A DNA stretch of 14,473 nucleotides, from NCBI GenBank assembly GCA_964601515.1, contig CAZRNU010000071.1:1-14473 (forward strand), written 5' to 3'. Position numbers and translations under genes: made by a program. Under the pieces are notes generated by a model. It was not told where the DNA came from and did not search any database. It was given only the letters and a program-made list of their open reading frames with translations. Origin of the DNA: PWND01 sp964601515 (GTDB lineage Bacteria > Bacteroidota > Bacteroidia > Bacteroidales > UBA7960). Below, piece by piece: positions 1 through 8,291 of the stretch. The number at the start of each line of letters is the position of its first letter. Within the stretch, counting starts at the first letter, position 1.

Positions 1-1
1 C

Positions 2-409
2 GAATCAGTTAATGTTGTTTTGAATTCTGAGATTATTTTGAATATTCCTCAGATTAAGGATGAGAGCAGCTATGTGAGATATTATTCAAGTTTTTACGGT
101 ATGGGCATGGGGCATCATAAAGCAGCATATTTTGAAGGGCCAAGCCTTCCGAAACTATTAGAAAATCACATAAACAAATTTGATAGTGAGCATATAAGAC
201 ATGGTTTAGTTTGTTTCGTAGGAATTGATGGCTACAGGGCAATTTATAGTTTCAGCGAGTTATTCAACCGCGTAGATCAGGTTGCACCTATATTGTCGAT
301 AGCTCCCGAGCCCATGAATGGAGGCTTCTACAGGGTATTTCACCCGACTGAGTTTTATGCAGATCGTTCGGTAAAGTGCTTGTCGGAGATTTATTTTTTT
401 AGGCATTAG
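2..409 (+). CDS. C-terminal fragment of a molybdopterin-binding (sulfite-oxidase-type) domain protein
   Basis: The reading frame is open from the left edge, so the 5' end lies outside the window; the TTG at 20 is not needed as a start. About 135 residues are visible. The pattern is FEGPSLPKLL, then VGIDGYRAIYSFSELFNR, then GGFYRVFHPTEFYADRSVKCLSEI. This resembles the end of the oxidoreductase molybdopterin-binding domain (a domain-entry G.sL..LL segment, a DGYra.fs..EL strand, and a closing P.d..AdRsVk.l..I strand). The cofactor cysteine of that family would lie upstream and cannot be seen, so catalytic activity cannot be judged. Some members of this fold bind no cofactor. The gene ends with TAG and converges on rubrerythrin. 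The family call rests on motif memory only; reading frame and stop are certain. Confidence 0.5.
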   Translation, partial: ESVNVVLNSEIILNIPQIKDESSYVRYYSSFYGMGMGHHKAAYFEGPSLPKLLENHINKFDSEHIRHGLVCFVGIDGYRAIYSFSELFNRVDQVAPILSIAPEPMNGGFYRVFHPTEFYADRSVKCLSEIYFFRH

Positions 410-454
410 TGTTTGTGGGTATTTTGTGAATCGAATTCATGACATGATTTCTTC

Positions 455-534
455 CCTAGTGTACTATGTGTCTTCTTTGTGTGCTTAGTGGTTTATTTTT
501 CTTTACCACAAAGGGCACTAAGGTTTTCACAAAG
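455..534. repeat. Palindromic array of CTTWGTG-like heptads
   Basis: Four heptads read on the plus strand (CCTAGTG 455-461, CTATGTG 464-470, CTTTGTG 475-481, CTTAGTG 484-490). Three read on the minus strand (CACAAAG 507-513, CACTAAG 516-522, CACAAAG 528-534). They surround an AT-rich centre at 491-505. The inner two heptads on each side form an imperfect stem (about 15 of 21 positions) closed by GTGG/CCAC. It lies between two convergent genes, which suits a non-coding repeat element or a terminator for the plus-strand gene. Similar CTTTGTG/CTTAGTG palindromes recur in intergenic DNA of this phylum as far as I recall; this was not checked. Confidence 0.6.
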
Positions 535-591
535 CTCTCAAAGGAATTTGTGACGCAATGATAAATGTTAATAGTTGACTTCTAAAAACAA

Positions 592-626
592 AAAGAGGAG
601 GAAATCTTATGAATCTCCTCCTCTTT
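592..626 (-). terminator. Intrinsic terminator of the rubrerythrin gene
   Basis: A perfect 11-bp stem (592-602 with 616-626, arm AAAGAGGAGGA) encloses a 13-nt loop. Read on the minus strand it is followed by TTTTTGTTTTT. It begins about 20 nt past the rubrerythrin stop codon. On the plus strand the downstream T-run is short, so it mainly serves the minus strand. Confidence 0.85.
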
Positions 627-645
627 ATAGCCAAATAAAAGATCA

Positions 646-1227
646 TTAATAATTCTCACCAAGAATTTCAAAGTAAGCTTGTGGGTGACGACAAACCGGG
701 CATGCATTAAGTGCTTTTTCGCCTTCGTGAATGTATCCGCACTTGCGACATATCCATTGAACTTTTTCGCCCCTTTTGAATACTTTGTCGTCTATAATAT
801 TTGACAACAGTTTGCGATAGCGGTTCTCGTGATGTTTTTCTACCTGAGAAATAAGTTTATAAGAAGTGGCTATTTTTTTGAATCCTTCTTCCTCAGCAAT
901 CTTAGCAAACTCAGGATATAACTCTGTCCATTCTTCGTTTTCACCATCAGCAGCAGCTTTTAGGTTTTCAGTTGTTGTACCTAAAACACCTGCAGGATAT
1001 GCAGCGGTAATTTCTACCATTCCACCTTCAAGATATTCGAAGAAAGTTTTAGCGTGGATTTTTTCCTGATCGGCAGTTTCCTGAAAAATTGCGGCTATTT
1101 GCTCGTAACCTTCTTTTTTTGCAATTTTTGAAAACATTTCATAACGTCTTGCAGCCTGAGATTCACCTGCAAATGATTTTAACAGATTCTTTTCTGTCTT
1201 TGTTCCTTTAATGCTTTTTTCTGACAT
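646..1227 (-). CDS. rbr: Rubrerythrin (diiron peroxidase with rubredoxin domain)
   Basis: A 193-residue protein with the two-domain layout of classical rubrerythrin, a cytoplasmic NADH-linked peroxidase that reduces hydrogen peroxide in anaerobes and microaerophiles. The ferritin-like four-helix domain (about 1-145) carries the expected iron ligands: E22, E55 with H58 (EKIH), E96 and E99 (GENEEW), and E130 with H133 (EKHH). The C-terminal rubredoxin-like domain (about 155-193) carries C160-x2-C163 and C176-x2-C179 for one iron. Length matches the family. The ATG is supported by a strong AAGGAGA Shine-Dalgarno 6-7 nt upstream, the best in this window and suggestive of high expression. The gene is monocistronic: it has its own predicted promoter and a downstream terminator. 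No PerR-type operator was recognised, although the family is often peroxide-induced. Confidence 0.96.
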   Translation of the reverse strand: MSEKSIKGTKTEKNLLKSFAGESQAARRYEMFSKIAKKEGYEQIAAIFQETADQEKIHAKTFFEYLEGGMVEITAAYPAGVLGTTTENLKAAADGENEEWTELYPEFAKIAEEEGFKKIATSYKLISQVEKHHENRYRKLLSNIIDDKVFKRGEKVQWICRKCGYIHEGEKALNACPVCRHPQAYFEILGENY

Positions 1228-1282
1228 AGTTGTCTCCTTTACTTATTTGGTTTATGATTGAGTTTATTATAATCGGTGTTGA

Positions 1283-1290
1283 CAAATTTA
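1283..1290 (-). promoter_or_regulatory. Predicted -7 box of the rubrerythrin promoter
   Basis: Read on the minus strand this is TAAATTTG, an exact match to the Bacteroidota -7 consensus TAnnTTTG. It would start transcription about 50 nt before the rubrerythrin ATG. No clear TTTG -33 box is seen at the right distance, only a T-rich stretch, so this is a motif match without other support. Confidence 0.45.
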
Positions 1291-1308
1291 AAAAAATATA
1301 TCGTATCT

Positions 1309-1341
1309 AAAAAATTACATATTTATCGAATTATTAAATAT
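1309..1341 (-). terminator. Weak AT-only hairpin after the GH92 gene
   Basis: Arms 1319-1325 and 1335-1341 (ATATTTA with TAAATAT) form a perfect 7-bp stem with a 9-nt loop. Read on the minus strand, a run of six Ts begins 4 nt after the stem. It lies 22 nt past the GH92 stop. The stem has no G-C pairs, so termination may be inefficient and some transcripts could run on into rubrerythrin. Confidence 0.35.
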
Positions 1342-1362
1342 TCAAAACAATCCTACATGTTT

Positions 1363-4299
1363 TTAATTTACAAAAATTTCATCAATAAAAATAAACGCTT
1401 CTCCACCGGCTCCTAAGTGCCAATTGGGAATTGTGCCGAAGTTGGTTGCTTTAACTTTAATATACCTGGCAGTTGTATTAACATTTGCTTGAAAATCTTC
1501 CTGATATATCTCATAATCATCAGACGGAATTTTATTTACAATTTTAGCAACCTGAGTAAAATTATCACCATCTTTAGAGACATAAAAAGTTACATCTTTT
1601 GGCATCCAAATCCATGAGCGAGCATCCTGAATAAAACCTGCAGCAAGATATTTTACCGGCTGCACCTTTCCAAGATCAAGCACTGCTTCAAAGTCGGTTG
1701 CTTGATATCCTTGCCATCCACCCAATCGCCAATTTGAAGCACCACGAACACCGTCAATTAGAGCTTCAGGACCACCTGCATGATAGTTAGGGCTACATTC
1801 AGACATAATTTCAACTCTGCGATTAATGTCAATTTTTACAAAATCAGCCTGAACCGGGAAACTGTATTTTCCATCTTTGTATGCAACAGCTTTAAGAGTT
1901 TTTGTTGAAGTTAATACCAGTGGCTGCAAATATTTCTCTGACAAATTTGTCGGATTTGAACCATCAAGAGTATAATAGATATCAACATCCGGAATAATTG
2001 AGCCAATTACCACTTCCATCTTATCTCTAATCCTCTGTTCTTCTGACTGTATAAAAGGAACAGGCAACAATAACTCATCAGAAATATGAGTTACAGGAAT
2101 ATCATTATCACTACTCCCCCATTTAGTATTTGGCTTACTACCCATAACAAAATGAAGATGTCCGCCATTCATTATATCAATATGAGAAATATACGACTTA
2201 GTATATACCCTAGAATTCAATGTGGCCTGTTGAATATAGAAATTCTTACTTGAAACATTATCTGCTGTAATTTTAAAAACATTTCCATTTTCCAGAAATA
2301 TTTCCATTTCCGGGAACCATGGAGTACCAATAACATATTCGGGTAATCCGGGGGTAACAGGATAAAACCCCATTGCACTCATTACAAGCCATGCCGACAT
2401 CTGCCCACAATCTTCGTTCCCGCTAATTCCATCAGGGTTATGAGTATAAAGTTCATCCATTATATAGCGAACACGGTGCTGAGTTTTCCATGGTTGATTT
2501 AAAAAGTTGAACAGATACGCCATATGATGGCTAGGTTCATTTCCATGAGCATATTGACCGATTAGACCTGTGATATCTTTCATATCACGACCGGTTATTT
2601 TAGCTTCTGTATTAAAAAGTTCATCAACCTTTTCAGCCAAATTATCTTTTCCGCCATGCAAATTATAAAACCCCGTAATATCGTGAGGTACGTAAAAACT
2701 GTATTGCCAAGAGTTAGCCTCAGTAAAATGCCAATCAACTTTTGTAGGGTCGAATGGTGTTAGCCATCCACCATTTAGGCGGGGACGCATAAATCCGGTT
2801 TCTGTATCGAAAATATTTTTATAATACTGCGCTCTTTTTATGTATTCCTTATAAATCTCTTCATTTCCCATTTCTTTTGCCATAACAGCAATACACCAAT
2901 CGTTATAGGCATACTCAAGAGTTTTGGATATTGATTCATGTTCTTTGTCGCCCGGTATATGTCCATACTTTTTATATGCCCCAAGTCCAAAATGATCTCT
3001 TGTAGCACTAAAAATCATTGCTTCCAAAGCTTTTTCTACATTAAACCCATCAATACCCTTAGTATAGGCATCTGCAATTACAGATATTGAATGATTTCCA
3101 ATCATACAATAAGTTTCATTAGCCGCTAACTCCCAGATAGGAAGTAATCCACCTTTTTCATACATATTCAGCATAACACGTATGAAATCCTTGGTACGTT
3201 GTTGCTCTATAATAGTCATTAAAGGATGCCATGTTCTATAAGTATCCCATAAAGAAAAAACAGTATAGTTAGTAAATCCATCTGCAGTATGAATGTTTTT
3301 ATCTATTCCTCTGTATCTGTTATCCACATCCATAAAAGTATTAGGTTGCAAATAAGAATGATATAAAGCTGTATAAAATACAGTTTTTTGTTCATCAGAA
3401 TTTCCCGTAACGATTATTTTGCTTAACTCTTTATTCCAGGCATCGTATGCATTTTTCCTAACTTTTTCGAAACCCCAATCAGGTAATTCTGCTTTTAAGT
3501 TTTTAAGTGCGCCATCAGGGTCAACAGCCGAAATAGCAACTTTAACCTCAACAATCTCATCGCTTTGAGTTTCAAAACCAACAAATGCTTTGATATTTGT
3601 GCCTCTTCCATAATTCTCACCTTCAAGAATCTGATTGTTTGATGCTACTCCTTTGCGGGCAAAAGGTTTAGAGAATTCCATATGAAAATACCAAACCATA
3701 TCGTTTGCCCAATTGGAGGAGCGCCTAAGCCCTCTTATTTCGGTATCACTAACAAACTCAATCCACGAATCAGTAACCTTATCTCTATGTTCAAGGTCGA
3801 TAATAATATTTGCTACTGTTGATTCCGGAAATGTATAACGATGATAACCAACACGTGTAGTTGCTGTTAGCTCTGCCAGCACCCCGGGTTTATCAAGAAA
3901 AACTCTGTAATAACCCGCTTTTGCTTCTTCATTATTTTTCTGAAATGGCGACTGATATTCAGTATTTAAAAAAGTTGGCTGCCCTATGAAAGGCATTAAA
4001 AGGATATCTCCATAATCGCCTACACCTGTGCCATTAAGTGCAGTATGAGAAAAGCCATAAATAACAGAATCTGAATAATGATATCCGGAAGCTCCGTCCC
4101 AACCTCCCAGGCGGGTGTCCGGACTAAGTTGCACCATGCCGAAAGGCAAAGCAGCTCCGGGATAGGTATGACCATGAGCATCTGTACCAATAAATGGGTT
4201 AACATAGTCTGCCGGATTTTCAACTCTTGTGTTTTTATTACAAGATAATAGAAAATGCATTGTAATAATTGCGAAAAGGACAATCTTAATTAGCTTCAT
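1363..4299 (-). CDS. GH92 alpha-mannosidase lipoprotein with C-terminal discoidin-like domain
   Basis: A 978-residue secreted lipoprotein: MKLIK, a hydrophobic stretch and the lipobox LLSC with C20. The GH92 family contains calcium-dependent exo-alpha-mannosidases that trim alpha-1,2/1,3 mannose from N-glycans or mannan. The N-terminal beta-domain (about 28-290) has the family signature VNPFIGT and PGAALPFGMVQLSPD. The alpha/alpha catalytic domain (about 300-740) contains SLWDTYRTWHPL, EANSWQYSF (E527), HGNEPSHHMAYL and GNEDCGQMSAW (E629, D630). E527 and D630 lie in the segments where the family acid and base sit (inferred). Next comes a chitobiase-C-like module (about 772-825, IYYTLDGSNPT), then an F5/8-type discoidin domain (about 835-978), a common accessory carbohydrate-binding layout. 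The start overlaps the GH2 stop by 14 nt, so translation is probably coupled; the Shine-Dalgarno (TAAAGA) is weak. Linkage specificity cannot be read from the sequence. Confidence 0.93.
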   Translation of the reverse strand: MKLIKIVLFAIITMHFLLSCNKNTRVENPADYVNPFIGTDAHGHTYPGAALPFGMVQLSPDTRLGGWDGASGYHYSDSVIYGFSHTALNGTGVGDYGDILLMPFIGQPTFLNTEYQSPFQKNNEEAKAGYYRVFLDKPGVLAELTATTRVGYHRYTFPESTVANIIIDLEHRDKVTDSWIEFVSDTEIRGLRRSSNWANDMVWYFHMEFSKPFARKGVASNNQILEGENYGRGTNIKAFVGFETQSDEIVEVKVAISAVDPDGALKNLKAELPDWGFEKVRKNAYDAWNKELSKIIVTGNSDEQKTVFYTALYHSYLQPNTFMDVDNRYRGIDKNIHTADGFTNYTVFSLWDTYRTWHPLMTIIEQQRTKDFIRVMLNMYEKGGLLPIWELAANETYCMIGNHSISVIADAYTKGIDGFNVEKALEAMIFSATRDHFGLGAYKKYGHIPGDKEHESISKTLEYAYNDWCIAVMAKEMGNEEIYKEYIKRAQYYKNIFDTETGFMRPRLNGGWLTPFDPTKVDWHFTEANSWQYSFYVPHDITGFYNLHGGKDNLAEKVDELFNTEAKITGRDMKDITGLIGQYAHGNEPSHHMAYLFNFLNQPWKTQHRVRYIMDELYTHNPDGISGNEDCGQMSAWLVMSAMGFYPVTPGLPEYVIGTPWFPEMEIFLENGNVFKITADNVSSKNFYIQQATLNSRVYTKSYISHIDIMNGGHLHFVMGSKPNTKWGSSDNDIPVTHISDELLLPVPFIQSEEQRIRDKMEVVIGSIIPDVDIYYTLDGSNPTNLSEKYLQPLVLTSTKTLKAVAYKDGKYSFPVQADFVKIDINRRVEIMSECSPNYHAGGPEALIDGVRGASNWRLGGWQGYQATDFEAVLDLGKVQPVKYLAAGFIQDARSWIWMPKDVTFYVSKDGDNFTQVAKIVNKIPSDDYEIYQEDFQANVNTTARYIKVKATNFGTIPNWHLGAGGEAFIFIDEIFVN

Positions 4300-6811
4300 A
4301 ATCTTTAGTTTGGTTATTGTTCAAACAAAATATTTTTAACTGTTTTATAAAATCATTTAAAGATAATTCTGATTTGCAAAAAACAACAATTTCTTCATTA
4401 GGAAAAAGATGAAAGAAGTTACTGTTAAAACGAGCATTTTCTTCAGCAAGATAAAGCTGAACATAAGCTGCGAGCATATCAGATTTTAAAGTAATAAAAA
4501 ACCCATCCTTAGTTGGTGTAATATTATTTGTAATATTTGCATAAGACAGTTTCAAATTTCCAAACTTGGCGAGAAACTTATGATTATAATATTTCAAATC
4601 ATTTTCATCAATAAAAACAGCCTCAACAAGAATTTCATTTAAATTTATTCCTGAAAAAGCCTCACTTATTCTTTCAGAAAAAACACTTTCGGATGAATTT
4701 GCCTTTATAATTATATCATTAGAAAACAAAGTTTTTCTTTCACCATAAAAATCTACAATACTGACAACAAACTGCCCTTTAGTATCTGTTATTCTGTCTG
4801 ATACAACATAGGCTTCAAAAATTCCTTTATTATCTACAATTGAAACCATAATATCATCATATAAATCTCTAACTTTATATTGCAAAGCTTTCCAATTTCC
4901 AAAGAAATCAGCTCCACTCCAACTTACTACAGGCCAACAATCGTTAAGCTGCCAATAGAGAGTTCCCATACAATATGGTTTGGCTCTTCTTTGTGCTTCA
5001 ATTGCCAGTCCTATCCCTTTTGCCTGAACAATCTGACTAAAATGAATAAGCTCTTCAATACTTTCAGCTTTTAATTCTTCCATTGCCAGGTACTTTTGGA
5101 TATTTTCAAATCCTGTTGGGTGCTTTTGATGACATTTGAGTGTTTGAGAAAACAGGTAATCTTGATCTTCATCCTGAAAAGTTCTGATTGTTGATAATTC
5201 CGGTAAAGCTTGAAGCCCAAACTCACTCATAAATCTGGGCACTTTTTCCAAATACATTTCAGCAGGCTGTAATCCCCACCAAACACCCCAATAATGTGAG
5301 CTACCATGAGTCATACTTTTATTTCTGCCCCATCCATAAAGCGGAGAGGTTGATAAATAAAACCTTTGCGAATCAAATTCATTCACAATTTCAGGCAGTA
5401 AATTATGAAAAACAGTTTTATAACCTTCCCAAATAGTAGCAGAATCAGTCGGAGATAATTTGTGAGCTTTTTGCCAACCCCAATTGTGCCAGCCTTCATC
5501 AATTTCATTATTACCACACCATAAAGCAATGTTTGAATGATTTCTCAACCGCTTTACCTGTTGCGTTGCTTCTTGCCTAACATTTTGAACATAATCATCG
5601 CTTCCCGGATACATTGAGCAGGCAAACATAAAATCCTGCCAAACCATAATTCCATTTCTGTTGCATAATTCATAGAAAATATCATCTTCATAAACACCTC
5701 CACCCCAAACTCTTAACATATTCATATTTGACTCTTTTGCGAGGTTAATAATATCAATATAATTTGGGGGATTAACTTCAGTAATAAATGAATGTTGAGG
5801 AATATAATTTGCACCTTTAGCATAAACTTTATGGCCATTTAATTCAAAGAATAGCGCCTGACCAGATTTGTCATCTTCCAAAACCGCCTTTAATGTTCTT
5901 ATTCCAAAAGGCAATTCTTTTTTATGACTATATCCGGATTGTGTTTCGATTTCAATGCTCAACTCATAAATATTTGGCTCTCCCAATCCATTACTCCACC
6001 AGAGATTCGGGTTTTCTACGGAAAAGTCAAACGCATATTCATTATTCCCCTGCTTAAGCTTAAAAGTTTGTTTTGTGAATATTTTGTCATTACTATTATC
6101 GGTAATTATCACAGTTGCATCCTCTTCAATTTCAGAATCAACTTGATATAAAAGCCTTATATTGGCATAATCTTCTTCAATATTGACCGTGAAAATATGA
6201 AAATCGGTAGGGCGATGAGTATCATACGCTTCAAGATAAACAGGTTTATTAATTCCGGCCGTAATAAACTTCGGCCCCCAGTCCCACCCAAAATGATAAG
6301 CTGCTTTTCTCGCAAAAGCCCATTTTCCACCCGGCAAGGGGTAACCTAATGCAGTGGAATCTTCAATAAACTTGTTAAATGCCGACAAAAATCTTATCTC
6401 TAATTCATTATTTCCGGGAAATAGAAACTCTTTACAATCAACCTCCCATTTCCTGTGCATATTATTTGCCTTAAGAACTTCATGCCCATTCAAGAAAACC
6501 TCAGCATAAGTATCAAGTCCTTCAAATACGAGAATTATTTTTGAGTTTTTTAGAAGTTTATTATCTGTGAAAAACTGAGTTTTATAAATCCAATTTTTTT
6601 CTCCAATCCATTGCAAGTCATTTTCATTACAACCATAAAAAGGGTCTTTAATAATTTCATTTCTTAAAAGGTCTGTGTGAATTGTACCCGGAATTTCAGC
6701 AGAAAAAAAAGTCGTATCACCTTCCTGACAAAAAGACCAATTCTCAGTTAGGTAGAATCTATTAACAAGATTCTTTTTATCAATATTACAAGAGAATAGA
6801 AGGAATAACAA
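4286..6811 (-). CDS. GH2 beta-mannosidase, N-terminus uncertain (probable frameshift in signal peptide)
   Basis: This is the mannosidase branch of GH2, which removes beta-1,4-linked mannose such as the core Man-GlcNAc unit. Counting from the TTG at 6811 (841 residues), the order is a jelly-roll domain (about 15-190, with GKWAFARKAAYHFGWDWGP typical of beta-mannosidases), an Ig-like domain (about 200-300), and the TIM barrel (about 315-600). The acid/base is E436 in WCGNNEIDEG and the nucleophile E530 in FMSEFGLQ. GTLYWQLNDCWPVVSW follows near 620, then beta-domains. The TTG start is poor: it leaves only MLFLLFSC before the lipobox cysteine. The frame runs open upstream to the purA stop with no ATG or GTG, while an ATG at 6866-6864, 2 nt after purA, begins MHSRKFISFLFF in the neighbouring frame. 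A one-base shift would join the two into a normal lipoprotein signal. Its 3' end overlaps GH92. Confidence 0.9.
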   Translation of the reverse strand: MLFLLFSCNIDKKNLVNRFYLTENWSFCQEGDTTFFSAEIPGTIHTDLLRNEIIKDPFYGCNENDLQWIGEKNWIYKTQFFTDNKLLKNSKIILVFEGLDTYAEVFLNGHEVLKANNMHRKWEVDCKEFLFPGNNELEIRFLSAFNKFIEDSTALGYPLPGGKWAFARKAAYHFGWDWGPKFITAGINKPVYLEAYDTHRPTDFHIFTVNIEEDYANIRLLYQVDSEIEEDATVIITDNSNDKIFTKQTFKLKQGNNEYAFDFSVENPNLWWSNGLGEPNIYELSIEIETQSGYSHKKELPFGIRTLKAVLEDDKSGQALFFELNGHKVYAKGANYIPQHSFITEVNPPNYIDIINLAKESNMNMLRVWGGGVYEDDIFYELCNRNGIMVWQDFMFACSMYPGSDDYVQNVRQEATQQVKRLRNHSNIALWCGNNEIDEGWHNWGWQKAHKLSPTDSATIWEGYKTVFHNLLPEIVNEFDSQRFYLSTSPLYGWGRNKSMTHGSSHYWGVWWGLQPAEMYLEKVPRFMSEFGLQALPELSTIRTFQDEDQDYLFSQTLKCHQKHPTGFENIQKYLAMEELKAESIEELIHFSQIVQAKGIGLAIEAQRRAKPYCMGTLYWQLNDCWPVVSWSGADFFGNWKALQYKVRDLYDDIMVSIVDNKGIFEAYVVSDRITDTKGQFVVSIVDFYGERKTLFSNDIIIKANSSESVFSERISEAFSGINLNEILVEAVFIDENDLKYYNHKFLAKFGNLKLSYANITNNITPTKDGFFITLKSDMLAAYVQLYLAEENARFNSNFFHLFPNEEIVVFCKSELSLNDFIKQLKIFCLNNNQTKDYEAN

Positions 6812-6868
6812 AGAAGGGAAACAAAGCCGGGAAAAAAAGAAAAGATATAAATTTCCGGCTGTGCATCT

Positions 6869-8170
6869 TTATTTATAAATGATTTCTGTCCTGTCGGGAC
6901 CGGTTGAAATAATTTTTACTGGAACATTAACAAACCCTTCAATGAAATTCACATAGTTTTTCAAGTTTTCACCAAGTTTGTTGTACTCTGAAACAGAGTT
7001 AATATCTTCTAACCATCCCGGCACTTCAGTATAAACAGGTTCAATTTTATTATCGTTAACATTATAAGGGATATAATCTATTTCCTTACCGTTGTATATG
7101 TATGAAGTACAAATTTTCAGGTTTTCAAAAGTGTTGAGCACATCAGCCTTAGTCATGATAAGGTCAGTAACCCCATTAATAATAACTGCATATTTAAGAG
7201 CAACAAGGTCGAGCCATCCGCATCTTCTGGGTCTGCCTGTAGTTGAACCATACTCTCTTCCGATGTCTCTCATTTTTTGGCCAACTTCATCAAACAATTC
7301 GGTTGGGAAAGGACCGCTGCCAACTCTGGTGCAATATGCTTTAAAAATTCCATATACTTTTCCAACTTTTGAAGGCGCAATTCCCAGACCAGAGCATGAG
7401 CCTGCAGCAACAGTATTAGAAGATGTTACAAAAGGATAAGATCCAAAATCTACATCAAGCAAAGAGCCTTGTGCTCCTTCAGCAAGAATTGGAGTTCCAT
7501 TGGCAAGCAATGAATTAACATAAACTTCGCTATCAATGAATTGAAATGATTTAAGATATTCTATACTTTCAAACCATTTTTTTTCATAGTCATTAAAATT
7601 TCCATTATCAACAACAAAATCACTCAACTTACAATTAATATTTTCTGCTTGTTGAATATGGCATTTTTTGAGTTTTTCGTAATTCTCCAAAAAACTAGGA
7701 AGTTCAATATCACCAATTCTAAGACCGGCACGAGCATACTTGTCGGTATATGCAGGGCCAATTCCTTTCAGGGTACTTCCAATTTTTGCGGCACCTTTGC
7801 TTTGCTCCATGGCAAAATCGAGCAATCTGTGGGATGGCAATATAAGGTGTGCTTTTCTTGATATTAAAAGAGACTTATAAATATGGTCAAAAGAAAGCCC
7901 GGTTTTAGATATTTCTAATTGCAAAGTAACGGGGTCAATTACAACACCATTACCAATAATATTAACAGCATTTTGATGAAAAATCCCCGATGGAATTGTA
8001 TGTAAAACATACTTTTTATTTTCAAATTCGAGAGTATGGCCTGCATTAGGGCCGCCTTGAAATCTAGCTATAACCGGATATTTAGGAGCAAGCACATCAA
8101 CTATTTTGCCTTTACCTTCGTCACCCCATTGCAATCCAAGCAATACATCAACTTTTGCTGTATTTGTCAT
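6869..8170 (-). CDS. purA: Adenylosuccinate synthetase
   Basis: A 433-residue cytoplasmic enzyme that joins IMP and aspartate using GTP, the first step from IMP to AMP. The GTP/IMP signature LQWGDEGKGK is at about residues 13-22, with RFQGGPNAGHT (about 36-46), GSTLKGIGPAYTDK, ILAEGAQGSLLDVDFGSYPFVT, and GSTTGRPRRCGWLD with the IMP-contacting arginines. Length fits the family. The ATG has no Shine-Dalgarno, which is normal in this phylum. It lies downstream of fur and upstream of the two mannosidase genes, and its stop is 2 nt before the ATG that probably belonged to the GH2 gene. That implies cotranscription of purA with the glycosidases. A hairpin with a U-tract sits about 25 nt before its start. 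Confidence 0.98.
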   Translation of the reverse strand: MTNTAKVDVLLGLQWGDEGKGKIVDVLAPKYPVIARFQGGPNAGHTLEFENKKYVLHTIPSGIFHQNAVNIIGNGVVIDPVTLQLEISKTGLSFDHIYKSLLISRKAHLILPSHRLLDFAMEQSKGAAKIGSTLKGIGPAYTDKYARAGLRIGDIELPSFLENYEKLKKCHIQQAENINCKLSDFVVDNGNFNDYEKKWFESIEYLKSFQFIDSEVYVNSLLANGTPILAEGAQGSLLDVDFGSYPFVTSSNTVAAGSCSGLGIAPSKVGKVYGIFKAYCTRVGSGPFPTELFDEVGQKMRDIGREYGSTTGRPRRCGWLDLVALKYAVIINGVTDLIMTKADVLNTFENLKICTSYIYNGKEIDYIPYNVNDNKIEPVYTEVPGWLEDINSVSEYNKLGENLKNYVNFIEGFVNVPVKIISTGPDRTEIIYK

Positions 8171-8194
8171 TTAAAAACTGATTTAGAAAGTACA

Positions 8195-8219
8195 TAAAAA
8201 AAGCGGCCAAAGACCGACT
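8195..8219 (-). terminator. Hairpin with U-tract between fur and purA (terminator or attenuator)
   Basis: Read on the minus strand, CGGTC-TTT-GGCCG forms a 5-bp stem with one G-U wobble. It can be extended by two pairs past a bulged base, and is followed directly by seven Ts (8202-8196). It lies about 75 nt past the fur stop and so could end the fur transcript. However, it also lies only about 25 nt before the purA ATG, leaving no room for a full purA promoter after it. Any purA promoter upstream would have to read through it. Confidence 0.55.
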
Positions 8220-8234
8220 AATCATCATTGCATT

Positions 8235-8242
8235 CAAAAATA
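8235..8242 (-). promoter_or_regulatory. Possible -7 box of a purA promoter
   Basis: Read on the minus strand this is TATTTTTG, matching TAnnTTTG. A TTG at 8258-8256 lies upstream, but the gap of 13 nt is shorter than the usual -33 spacing. If real, the transcript start would fall just before the 8195-8219 hairpin, placing that hairpin in the purA leader. This is AT-rich DNA, so a chance match is possible. Confidence 0.3.
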
Positions 8243-8291
8243 AAAATTTTTTTTGCAATTATAGGGAAAGTATTTATAAAGTTATCAAGAA

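Noticed and set aside
20..409. Complete small protein starting at TTG 20
   Set aside because: The frame is open to the window edge and the content looks like the end of a larger domain, so it is treated as a fragment.
6786..6866. Separate 26-residue hydrophobic peptide after purA
   Set aside because: It fits better as the displaced signal peptide of the GH2 gene, since it occupies exactly the place where that gene lacks a start.
8171..8291. Purine riboswitch ahead of purA
   Set aside because: No three-way junction or conserved purine-aptamer loops can be drawn; only one short hairpin is present.
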